Shown here: positions 15,885 to 23,252 of the stretch, in pieces | Position numbering within the stretch: position 1 is the stretch's first letter | Layout: each line of letters opens with the position of its first letter | Source: Flavobacterium cerinum | GTDB lineage: Bacteria; Bacteroidota; Bacteroidia; Flavobacteriales; Flavobacteriaceae | Direction of reading: 5' to 3' | Assembly (NCBI RefSeq): GCF_004028155.1 | Contig: NZ_SBII01000011.1 | Location: 98,685-162,684, forward strand | DNA: 64,000 nucleotides | The notes under the pieces: model-generated | What the model saw: only the letters and a program-made list of their open reading frames with translations | What the model was told of the DNA's origin: nothing | Databases searched by the model: none | Position numbers and translations under genes: made by a program

Positions 15885-17201
15885 ATGAGTACTACAACGC
15901 TGCCTTTTGTGGCATATAAAGTAAAGGATATTTCGCTTGCGGAATGGGGTAGAAAAGAAATTGGCCTTGCAGAAGCCGAAATGCCGGGATTAATGGCACT
16001 TCGTGCAGAGTTTGGTGCACAGCAGCCACTTAAAGGTGCGCGTATTGCTGGTTGCCTTCACATGACGATCCAAACAGCTGTTCTTATCGAGACATTAGTT
16101 GCATTAGGTGCAGAAGTTACCTGGAGCTCATGTAACATTTTCTCTACACAAGACCATGCTGCTGCTGCTATTGCCGCTGCAGGTATACAGGTTTATGCAT
16201 GGAAAGGCCTTAACGAAGAGGAATTTGACTGGTGTATAGAGCAGACTTTGTTTTTCGGCGAAGACCGTAAATCACTTAATATGATCCTTGATGATGGTGG
16301 AGATCTTACCAATATGGTGTTCGATCGTTTCCCTGCGCTTGTAGATGCTATCAAAGGTCTTTCTGAAGAAACTACTACAGGTGTTCACCGTCTATACGAA
16401 AGAATGAAAAACGGTACACTTGTTATGCCGGCTATCAATGTTAATGATTCAGTTACTAAATCGAAATTCGATAACAAATACGGATGTAAAGAAAGTGCTG
16501 TAGATGCGGTTCGTCGTGCTACAGATCTTATGCTTGCCGGTAAAAGAGTTATCGTTTGTGGATATGGTGACGTAGGTAAAGGTACTGCTGCTTCTTTTAG
16601 AGGTGCGGGTTCTATTGTTACTGTTACTGAGATCGATCCTATCTGTGCGCTTCAGGCTGCTATGGATGGTTATGAGGTTAAAAAACTGGATACAGTTATC
16701 GGTACTGCAGATATTATCATCACAACTACAGGTAACAAAGATATCGTGGTAGGCCGTCATTTCGAAAAAATGAAGGACAAGACTGTTGTTTGTAACATCG
16801 GTCACTTCGATAACGAAATTGACATGGCTTGGTTAAACAAAAACCATGGTGCATCTAAAATCGAAATTAAGCCTCAGGTTGATAAATATACGATCAACGG
16901 TACAGATATCATTATTCTTGCAGAAGGTCGTCTTGTGAACCTTGGTTGTGCTACTGGACACCCTAGTTTTGTTATGAGTAACTCGTTTACTAACCAAACT
17001 CTTGCTCAGCTTGAACTTTGGACAAACAGTGATGCTTACGAAAACAAAGTATACATGCTGCCTAAACACCTTGACGAAAAAGTGGCTTCACTTCACCTTG
17101 CTAAACTAGGTGTAGAGTTAGAAACACTTAATGATGAGCAGGCTGCTTACATTGGTGTAGAAGTACAAGGTCCATTTAAACCGGAGTACTACAGATACTA
17201 A
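15885..17201 (+). CDS. ahcY: Adenosylhomocysteinase (S-adenosyl-L-homocysteine hydrolase)
   Basis: Splits S-adenosylhomocysteine to adenosine and homocysteine using bound NAD, clearing the product inhibitor of methyltransferases. 438 residues. Substrate-domain motifs [38 protein letters not shown] and [20 protein letters not shown]-binding [18 protein letters not shown]-terminal ...[10 protein letters not shown]. This is the normal length for forms without the long insertion. It is a single-gene unit with its own promoter and terminator. Confidence 0.98.
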   Translation: MSTTTLPFVAYKVKDISLAEWGRKEIGLAEAEMPGLMALRAEFGAQQPLKGARIAGCLHMTIQTAVLIETLVALGAEVTWSSCNIFSTQDHAAAAIAAAGIQVYAWKGLNEEEFDWCIEQTLFFGEDRKSLNMILDDGGDLTNMVFDRFPALVDAIKGLSEETTTGVHRLYERMKNGTLVMPAINVNDSVTKSKFDNKYGCKESAVDAVRRATDLMLAGKRVIVCGYGDVGKGTAASFRGAGSIVTVTEIDPICALQAAMDGYEVKKLDTVIGTADIIITTTGNKDIVVGRHFEKMKDKTVVCNIGHFDNEIDMAWLNKNHGASKIEIKPQVDKYTINGTDIIILAEGRLVNLGCATGHPSFVMSNSFTNQTLAQLELWTNSDAYENKVYMLPKHLDEKVASLHLAKLGVELETLNDEQAAYIGVEVQGPFKPEYYRY

Positions 17202-17242
17202 TTTTTAGATTTTGTTCTGAAGTTAAGATCATTTACAAATAA

Positions 17243-17276
17243 AAAACCCTCGCTGTAAAGCGGGGTTTTGTTTTTT
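17243..17276 (+). terminator. Terminator of ahcY
   Basis: AAAACCCTCGCT, GTAA loop, AGCGGGGTTTT then GTTTTTT; one bulged base in the left arm. Confidence 0.85.
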
Positions 17277-17316
17277 ATAGGATTTGAATGTAGTTTTTCT
17301 AATATCTTAATAAAAT

Positions 17317-17877
17317 CTATTTTCTCGTCCAGCATTCCATAATGTGGTCGTTTACCATACCGGTTGCCTGCATATTGGCATATATAATGGTTGAACCTAC
17401 AAATTTAAATCCGCGTTTTTTTAGGTCTTTGCTTATCTCGTCAGAAAGGGGAGTGGTGGCAGGTACCTGAGCCATCGACGTGAATTTGTTGTCTATTTGT
17501 TTTCCATTGGTAAAATTCCAATAGTATTTTGAGAACGAACCAAACTCCTCCTGAACTTTCATGAACGCTTGTGCGTTACTAATGGCAGAAAGTACTTTTA
17601 ATCGGTTACGGATGATTCCGGCGTCCTGTAATAAGGCGTCTATTTTTTCCTGATCGTATTGCGCGATTTTTTTATAATCAAAATTGTCAAAAGCATTGCG
17701 GAAGGACTCACGTTTTCTAAGAATCGTAATCCAACTTAATCCGGCCTGAAACGTTTCCAGTAAAAGGAACTCAAACAGGGTTTGGTCGTCATGCACAGGA
17801 GTACCCCATTCGGTGTCATGGTATTTTTCGTAGAGCGCATCGCCTACGCACCATTTACATCTTAATTTCTCACTCAT
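17317..17877 (-). CDS. tag: DNA-3-methyladenine glycosylase I
   Basis: Excises 3-methyladenine from alkylated DNA (base-excision repair). 186 residues, normal length. Zinc ligands of the family are in place: Cys in LRCKWC, His in KYHDTEWG, and the C-terminal His and Cys in NDHIMECW. The recognition region LLLETFQAGLSWITILRKRE is conserved. The start overlaps the end of the transporter gene by 8 nt, so the two are an operon. Confidence 0.97.
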   Translation of the reverse strand: MSEKLRCKWCVGDALYEKYHDTEWGTPVHDDQTLFEFLLLETFQAGLSWITILRKRESFRNAFDNFDYKKIAQYDQEKIDALLQDAGIIRNRLKVLSAISNAQAFMKVQEEFGSFSKYYWNFTNGKQIDNKFTSMAQVPATTPLSDEISKDLKKRGFKFVGSTIIYANMQATGMVNDHIMECWTRK

Positions 17878-18532
17878 GGGGTTTGTTTTTATCGTTGTGA
17901 ATGTACTTTTCTATAAGTGAATGTCCTAAATAGATAAGCGGGGTAAGTAACACAGCCTGCCCTAGTTTTACTAAATAACCTGTAAGTCCTGAAGATATAT
18001 AAGTTTCAGTGTCCATAATGCCTGTGGCATAAAAAGCGATACCTAATACTATAAAGCTGTCAAAAAACTGAGAGATAACGGTAGATCCTGTACTGCGGAG
18101 CCATATCATTTTGTTGCCTGTGCGCTTCTTTACAAAGTGGAAGATTGTTATGTCAATTAATTGAGAAACTAAGAAAGCAGCAATACTTCCAACGATAATC
18201 CAGAGGCTCTGTCCAAAAACGCCGTTAAATTGAGAATCGGTTGTGCCCATTCCTTTTACTGCAGGAATCTGCATAGCCAGAAAGAGCAATATAAAGCAGT
18301 AGGCAATAAGGAATGCGGTAATTGTAGAAAGCCTGCGGACACCTTTTTCGCCAAAGTATTCATTAATAAGGTCTGTGGTAATAAACACTACAGGCCATGG
18401 TAAAATGCCTATACTCATAACGTATGGGCCAATGTGAATAAGCTTGCCGCCAATAAGTTCGGCAACTACAGCATTTGTGATAAATATACCGGCTAAAATA
18501 ACATAGACGGTATCTTTTCTGGATTGAAACAT
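17870..18532 (-). CDS. Queuosine precursor transporter (YhhQ/DUF165 family)
   Basis: 220 residues with about six membrane helices. Typical motifs are FITNAVVAELIGGKLI, PWPVVFITTDLINEYFGEKGVRRLS and a C-terminal VKLGQAVLLTPLIYL. Family members import preQ0/preQ1 for queuosine modification of tRNA. TACTTTTG (18552-18559, minus) is the probable -7 box; the leader is too short to hold a preQ1 riboswitch and none was seen. Transcribed with tag. Confidence 0.92.
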   Translation of the reverse strand: MFQSRKDTVYVILAGIFITNAVVAELIGGKLIHIGPYVMSIGILPWPVVFITTDLINEYFGEKGVRRLSTITAFLIAYCFILLFLAMQIPAVKGMGTTDSQFNGVFGQSLWIIVGSIAAFLVSQLIDITIFHFVKKRTGNKMIWLRSTGSTVISQFFDSFIVLGIAFYATGIMDTETYISSGLTGYLVKLGQAVLLTPLIYLGHSLIEKYIHNDKNKPHE

Positions 18533-18613
18533 AAGGAATAATCTAAAACATCAAAAGTAGGCAATTTGTTTGGGGTAATAAAAAATCTAAAAGTAAACGA
18601 TTTTACATTGTTG

Positions 18614-19219
18614 CTATTGCAGTTTTGCTTCTGTTTTGATGAGTTTTAAATTCTCGTCATTTATATCAGTTTGATAGATATAAATTTTGTTTTTTTCCTG
18701 AAATACTCTTTTCTTAATTTCATCTAAAGGGATTTCTTCGCAAGCGGTTGGAATTAAAAAAGGAGGTATAAGCTGCTTCCATTCCCCGTTTTTAAAGGTA
18801 TAGGTTGTCATGGTATAGGTGCAACCATTCATCGGTTCCTGGTAGATAGATAGCTCTTCATTTCCATCATTATTCAGATCACCTTCATTAATTAGTTTTG
18901 CAGCACAGCATCCTATGTTTAGTGAAGGAATATTTGCATTATCAAATTTTATAATATATTCTGCCGGAGTGCCATCTTCAAGAGGATTTCCAACTTGTTC
19001 CTTAATTTGCTGCAGGGACGCTTTTGTTTTATTTCCATTTCCCTGTAGGTCGATTTCTATTTCTGTTTCGGAATATAACTTTTCAGGTATAGCTTCAGCT
19101 GTTTTGTATGCCGGTTTAAATTGTACGGTGTCTGTTTGCTGTGTTTCTATCTTATTCTCTGTTGGTTTTTTATTGCATCCGAAGACGGATAAAAGAAGTA
19201 GAATGGCAAGTTTTTTCAT
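18614..19219 (-). CDS. Lipoprotein of unknown function with an FG-GAP/VCBS-like turn
   Basis: 201 residues. The signal peptide ends at the lipobox FGC before NKKPTENK. The middle contains NEGDLNNDGNEELSIYQ, an Asp/Asn-rich calcium-loop pattern as in VCBS/FG-GAP repeats, surrounded by cysteines (IGCCAAK, NGCTYTM, TACEEI). The C-terminus is a plain alpha/beta tail. Promoter box TACATTTG at 19239-19246 (minus). It stands alone. Family unknown; extracytoplasmic calcium binding is inference. Confidence 0.7.
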   Translation of the reverse strand: MKKLAILLLLSVFGCNKKPTENKIETQQTDTVQFKPAYKTAEAIPEKLYSETEIEIDLQGNGNKTKASLQQIKEQVGNPLEDGTPAEYIIKFDNANIPSLNIGCCAAKLINEGDLNNDGNEELSIYQEPMNGCTYTMTTYTFKNGEWKQLIPPFLIPTACEEIPLDEIKKRVFQEKNKIYIYQTDINDENLKLIKTEAKLQ

Positions 19220-19266
19220 TTGTTTGTTGATTAGTTTTCAAATGTACATAACCTCATGATAAAAGA

Positions 19267-19298
19267 AAAACCCCAAACCATTTCTGATTTGGGGTTTT
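19267..19298 (-). terminator. Terminator of the rpsB-tsf operon
   Basis: AAAACCCCAAATCA, loop, TGGTTTGGGGTTTTT on the minus strand, 20 nt past the tsf stop. Confidence 0.88.
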
Positions 19299-19318
19299 AT
19301 ATATTTGTTTGCAGTTAC

Positions 19319-20143
19319 TTAAGCAAGTGCAACTCTTTTGAAACCTGTAACAGTAAGTGAAGCATCAACAGATTTGATGTACTCGCTTACGCTTAGTTTG
19401 CTGTCTTTAATATAGTCTTGGTTTACAAGGGTGTTGTCTTTAAAGAAACGACCTAATTTACCTTTAGCGATATTTTCCAGCATTGCCTCTGGCTTACCTT
19501 CCTGACGAAGTAAATCTTTAGCGATTTCTATTTCTTTTTCTATAATTGCAGAATCAACACCTTCTTCGTTAAGAGCGATAGGAGCCATTGCAGCAGCTTG
19601 CATTGCAACGTTTCTTGAAGCTTCTTCAGCACCAGCAACGTTAGCAGAAAGGCTTACTAAAGTAGCGATTCTGTTACCAGCGTGGATATAAGAACCAACA
19701 AATGCACCTTCTAGTCTTTCAAAAGAACCGATCTCGATTTTTTCACCGATAACACCAGTTTGCTCAATAAGTTTCTCTTCAACAGTAATTCCGTTAAAGT
19801 CAGTAGCAAGAAATGCTTCTTTAGTATCAAAGTTAATAGCAAGGTTAGCAAGATCGTTAGCAAGTTTAACGAAAGATTCGTTTTTTGCAACGAAGTCAGT
19901 CTCGCAGTTAAGAGAGATAACTACACCAGCAGTTTTGTCAGCGTTAACAACAGCAATAACAGCACCTTCAGAAGATTCTCTGTCTGCTCTGTTAGCAGCT
20001 ACTTTTTGTCCTTTTTTACGAAGGTTTTCGATAGCTTTATCAAAATCTCCGTCAGCTTCAACAAGAGCTTTTTTACAGTCCATCATACCGGCACCTGTAA
20101 TTGTTCTAAGTTTATTTACGTCTGCAGCAGTAATATTTGCCAT
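19319..20143 (-). CDS. tsf: Elongation factor Ts
   Basis: Nucleotide-exchange factor that regenerates EF-Tu-GTP. 274 residues, normal length. N-terminal UBA-like domain ITAADVNKLRTITGAGMMDCKKALVEADGDFDKAIENLRKKG, then the TDFVAKNESF dimer/core motif and a C-terminal domain ending TVTGFKRVALA. It follows rpsB in the usual order, but 102 bp separate them and hold a long hairpin. Confidence 0.98.
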   Translation of the reverse strand: MANITAADVNKLRTITGAGMMDCKKALVEADGDFDKAIENLRKKGQKVAANRADRESSEGAVIAVVNADKTAGVVISLNCETDFVAKNESFVKLANDLANLAINFDTKEAFLATDFNGITVEEKLIEQTGVIGEKIEIGSFERLEGAFVGSYIHAGNRIATLVSLSANVAGAEEASRNVAMQAAAMAPIALNEEGVDSAIIEKEIEIAKDLLRQEGKPEAMLENIAKGKLGRFFKDNTLVNQDYIKDSKLSVSEYIKSVDASLTVTGFKRVALA

Positions 20144-20175
20144 TTTGAATTGTATTTATAGTTATAAAAAAAAAT

Positions 20176-20229
20176 AAGCCGTTATGTTGATAATGCTACA
20201 AAAGTAAACATGTACCAGCACAACGGCTT
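20176..20229 (-). promoter_or_regulatory. Long-loop hairpin with internal promoter box between rpsB and tsf
   Basis: On the minus strand AAGCCGTTGTG (20219-20229) pairs with CATAACGGCTT (20176-20186), with one mismatch, and is followed by about nine T residues. This looks like a partial terminator. The roughly 32-nt loop contains TACTTTTG (20199-20206), a -7 box without a well-spaced TTG. The element could lower read-through from rpsB while giving tsf its own start. Confidence 0.6.
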
Positions 20230-20245
20230 TATTGTAATGTTATCT

Positions 20246-21052
20246 TTATTCTTCTGTAGCAGCAGTTGGAGCTTCTGTAACAGGAGCAGCAACTTCAACA
20301 GCAGGAGCAGCAGCTACTTCAGCAGTTTCCTGACCTTCAGCAGAGAAATCATCTTTATCAGATTTTCTGTCAGAAAGACCTTCGATAACCGCACCGGTAA
20401 CTAAAGATAAAATCTTGTCGATAGATTTAGAAGCATCATCATTTGCAGGGATAACATACTCTACCTGACGTGGGTCAGAGTTAGTATCTACCATTGCGAA
20501 AACCGGAATGTTTAATTTTTGAGCTTCTTTTACTGCGATGTGTTCAGCTTTGATATCTACGATGAATAACGCAGCAGGAAGCCTTGTCATGTCAGCGATA
20601 GAACCTAAGTTTTTCTCAAGTTTTGCACGTAGACGATCTACTTGTAGACGCTCTTTCTTAGAAAGTGTCATGAATGTACCGTCTTTCTTCATTTTATCAA
20701 TAGAAGCCATTTTTTTAACAGCTTTACGGATAGTAACGAAGTTTGTTAACATACCACCAGGCCATCTTTCAGTGATGTATGGCATGTTTGCAGCCGCAGC
20801 TTTTTCAGCAACGATATCTTTTGCCTGCTTTTTAGTAGCAACGAAAAGAATTTTTCTGCCTGATGCAGCGATTTTTTTAAGGGCTTCGTTAGCCTCTTCA
20901 ATTTTAGCTGCAGTTTTATATAGATTGATAATGTGAATTCCATTACGCTCCATATAGATGTAAGGAGCCATGTTTGGGTCCCATTTTCTGGTCATGTGTC
21001 CAAAATGAACACCAGCTTCCAGTAAGTCTTTAACTTCTACTTTATTTGCCAT
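20246..21052 (-). CDS. rpsB: 30S ribosomal protein S2
   Basis: Small-subunit protein; 268 residues. Conserved blocks: LLEAGVHFGHMTRKWDPNMAPYIYMERNGIHIINL, YITERWPGGMLTNF, PVFAMVDTNSDP and YVIPANDDA. The C-terminal 35 residues are an Ala/Glu/Val-rich tail, common in Bacteroidota S2. The 176-nt gap from rpsI includes a small stem-loop and a probable leader for rpsB. Confidence 0.98.
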   Translation of the reverse strand: MANKVEVKDLLEAGVHFGHMTRKWDPNMAPYIYMERNGIHIINLYKTAAKIEEANEALKKIAASGRKILFVATKKQAKDIVAEKAAAANMPYITERWPGGMLTNFVTIRKAVKKMASIDKMKKDGTFMTLSKKERLQVDRLRAKLEKNLGSIADMTRLPAALFIVDIKAEHIAVKEAQKLNIPVFAMVDTNSDPRQVEYVIPANDDASKSIDKILSLVTGAVIEGLSDRKSDKDDFSAEGQETAEVAAAPAVEVAAPVTEAPTAATEE

Positions 21053-21201
21053 TTTTGTAATAGTTTACGTTCTGTTGAGTAATATAAGCAATGTACAAGT
21101 GGCGATAAAATTCCGGCCTTGCGCATTTAGATGCTAAACTAACTCCCGCCTCAACGGGCAACAACAACATTGTTTTTAAATTCAATAATAAAAATGAACT
21201 G

Positions 21202-21220
21202 TATCGGGAAAATCCCGATA
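21202..21220 (-). other. Short stem-loop after rpsI
   Basis: TATCGGGA, 3-nt loop, TCCCGATA: a perfect 8-bp stem starting 8 nt after the rpsI stop. The T-rich stretch after it is delayed by six bases, so it may be a weak terminator or an RNA-processing site between rpsI and rpsB. Confidence 0.5.
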
Positions 21221-21228
21221 GCAGCATA

Positions 21229-21615
21229 TTAACGTTTAGAGAACTGGAATCTTTTACGCGCTTTCTTCTGTCCGAATTTCTTACGCTCAACCATTCTTGG
21301 ATCTCTTGTTAATAGGCCTTCTGGCTTCAGGATGCTTCTGTTTTCAGCATCAACTTCGCACATTACTCTAGCAAGAGCCATTCTCACAGCTTCTGCTTGT
21401 CCTGTTGAACCACCTCCGTAAACATTTACTTTTACATCAAAGTTAGTTGCGTTCTCTGTCATTGCAAGAGGCTGCATTACTTTGTACTGTAAAGTAGCTG
21501 TTGGGAAATAAGTTGCGAATTCTTTTTTGTTTACCGTGATTTTTCCTGTTCCTTCTGTAACATAGACACGGGCAACAGCGGTTTTTCTTCTACCGATTTT
21601 GTGGATAGTAGCCAT
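21229..21615 (-). CDS. rpsI: 30S ribosomal protein S9
   Basis: 128 residues; starts MATIHKIGRRKTAVARVYV and ends with the basic RDPRMVERKKFGQKKARKRFQFSKR tail that reaches the P-site tRNA. The start overlaps the rplM stop by one base (TAATG), so translation is coupled. Confidence 0.99.
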   Translation of the reverse strand: MATIHKIGRRKTAVARVYVTEGTGKITVNKKEFATYFPTATLQYKVMQPLAMTENATNFDVKVNVYGGGSTGQAEAVRMALARVMCEVDAENRSILKPEGLLTRDPRMVERKKFGQKKARKRFQFSKR

Positions 21616-22070
21616 TACTTTAAGTCGTTTAGGTTAACGGTTTTAGGTTTCTGTGCATCATGTTTGTGCTCAGTTCCTACGTATACATTCAAATTACGGA
21701 ATAATTCTGCCCCAAGTTTGTTCTTAGGTAGCATTCCTTTAATAGCTTTCTCTACTAAGATTGCAGGGTTTTTTGCCTGTAATACTTTAGCAGTTAAAGT
21801 TCTTTGTCCACCTGGGTAACCTGTGTGACGGATGTACGTTTTGTCATCCAGTTTGTTACCTGTTAGGTTGATCTTTTCTGCGTTGATAACTACTACGTTA
21901 TCTCCACAGTCCACGTGCGGTGTATAATTCGTTTTGTATTTACCTCTTAAAAGCATCGCAACTTTTGAAGCAAATCGGCCCAAATTATGACCCTCAGCGT
22001 CTACAACGATCCACTCTTTCTGAGCGGTAGCCTTGTTAGCCGAAACTGTCTTGTAGCTTAATGTGTTCAC
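21615..22070 (-). CDS. rplM: 50S ribosomal protein L13 (GTG start)
   Basis: 151 residues with KEWIVVDAEGHNLGRFASKVAMLLRGK, YTPHVDCGDNVVVINAEKI and HTGYPGGQRT. The start codon is GTG at 22070; no ATG is available at the conserved N-terminus NTLSYKTVSANK, so GTG is the only reasonable start. First gene of rplM-rpsI, with a consensus promoter. Confidence 0.98.
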   Translation of the reverse strand: MNTLSYKTVSANKATAQKEWIVVDAEGHNLGRFASKVAMLLRGKYKTNYTPHVDCGDNVVVINAEKINLTGNKLDDKTYIRHTGYPGGQRTLTAKVLQAKNPAILVEKAIKGMLPKNKLGAELFRNLNVYVGTEHKHDAQKPKTVNLNDLK

Positions 22071-22115
22071 AATAAATAATTTTAATTAAACATTCCATCC
22101 CCAATAAAGGGGTTG

Positions 22116-22145
22116 CAAAAGTACAACTATTTATGAGAAATTCAA
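22116..22145 (-). promoter_or_regulatory. Promoter of rplM-rpsI
   Basis: On the minus strand: TTG (22143-22145), 19-nt spacer, TACTTTTG (22116-22123), 45 nt ahead of the GTG start. Confidence 0.8.
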
Positions 22146-22282
22146 ATAGGAATAAAAAATTATTACAAACAGATAATTTTTTGAAGATGAGAGCGGTAAA
22201 GATACTTTAAATTTTTAACGAAACAAACCATTGACGAAGCACTAATGACTGTAATGATTTGTCTCTGTGAAGAATGTATCAA

Positions 22283-22564
22283 TTATACAATTACCAGGAA
22301 TTCATCAATTATATTTTCTTCACTTTGATCCGTATATAGGGTATACGTACCAATCGAAAGCAATCCATTTTCTATAAACAGATTGAGCTGTATCTGGATT
22401 GCTGGCGTAAAGATGAATTCATGATCGAGAAGTAATGATATAGATTTATTCTTTGCTAATGAAGGTGTTATTATAAAGTCACTTTTATCAGAAGCATTAT
22501 AATGGCTGTGAGCTAAAGCATAATAATGTTCTTTATCTTTTAAAATTGTTTCAATAATGTCCAT
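22283..22564 (-). CDS. Small hypothetical protein
   Basis: 93 residues, MDIIETILKDKEHYYALAHSHY..., acidic, no signal peptide, no membrane segment. It has a predicted alternation of beta strands (FIITPSLAK, SISLLLDHEF, GLLSIGTYTLYTD). I do not recognise it. It starts 23 nt after the stop of the lipoprotein gene at 22588 and in the same direction, so the two could be co-transcribed. Confidence 0.6.
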   Translation of the reverse strand: MDIIETILKDKEHYYALAHSHYNASDKSDFIITPSLAKNKSISLLLDHEFIFTPAIQIQLNLFIENGLLSIGTYTLYTDQSEENIIDEFLVIV

Positions 22565-22587
22565 ATATCAAACATACAAAATAATCA

Positions 22588-23064
22588 TTATTCCAGTGTT
22601 CTTAATGTATTACTATAGGTAATAAGAAAGGGGATTGGTGCTCCCGGTTTTTTCATGACATAAATATATTTGTGTTTTTGGGCTTCTTTTGCAGGAAGGA
22701 TTACTTCTTTTTTAGTGTAGTTATCAAATATTTTTGTGTCTACGGTATTGTCTATTCTTGTTACTGCTGCAAAACCGCTTTTTGTATTTGAAATTGCTGT
22801 AATGGTTTCCAGTGTTTTCTTTTCGTTAGATATAACGATTTTCTCTCCTTTATAATTTTTGGTCAATATCACGATTGAAGAATTTGCATCGGCAGCATTC
22901 AGCTTTTTTAATAAAGCATTCTTTTCTTTATCGGAAGCCGATTTAAAACCGTCTCGGTACTGTACTTCCGGTTTTGTATCGACAGTACTGCTTTTGCTGG
23001 TTTTAGTAGTGCTGCACATGGTCATTAAAAATGCTGTGGCTATTATCAGTAGTGTCTTTTTCAT
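22588..23064 (-). CDS. Lipoprotein of unknown function
   Basis: 158 residues. Lipobox MTMC at about residues 14-17, then a Ser/Thr/Lys-rich linker (STTKTSKSSTVDTK). The rest is a small domain: KNALLKKLNAADANSSIVILTKNYKGEKIVISN, TAISNTKSGFAAVTRIDNTVDTKIF. No family recognised. It lies upstream of the small 22283 gene. Confidence 0.65.
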   Translation of the reverse strand: MKKTLLIIATAFLMTMCSTTKTSKSSTVDTKPEVQYRDGFKSASDKEKNALLKKLNAADANSSIVILTKNYKGEKIVISNEKKTLETITAISNTKSGFAAVTRIDNTVDTKIFDNYTKKEVILPAKEAQKHKYIYVMKKPGAPIPFLITYSNTLRTLE

Positions 23065-23097
23065 GGTAAATTATTTATAATGGTATTTTATGAATTG

Positions 23098-23121
23098 CCC
23101 TTCGACAGGCCGAGGGTAACA
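23098..23121. repeat. Possible flavobacterial intergenic repeat fragment
   Basis: CCCTTCGACAGGCCGAGGGT is an imperfect hairpin resembling the dispersed 'CCTTCGACAAGCTCAGG' repeat that I recall from many flavobacterial genomes. Only one degenerate copy is in the window. The match to that repeat class is from memory. Confidence 0.4.
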
Positions 23122-23197
23122 GTAATTGTTATAGCTCTCGAATTCTAAATTTAAAACATAGCCTTTGTTTATCCAGTACCTTTATGATTTATATAAC

Positions 23198-23224
23198 AAA
23201 AGACCCACCATAATGGCGGGTCTT
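23198..23224 (-). terminator. Terminator of the sus/amylase operon
   Basis: AGACCCGCCA, TTA loop, TGGTGGGTCTTTTG on the minus strand; one G-T type mismatch. It follows the amylase stop by about 30 nt. Confidence 0.82.
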
Positions 23225-23252
23225 ATTTTGAATTCTATATAACTAACTTCAA

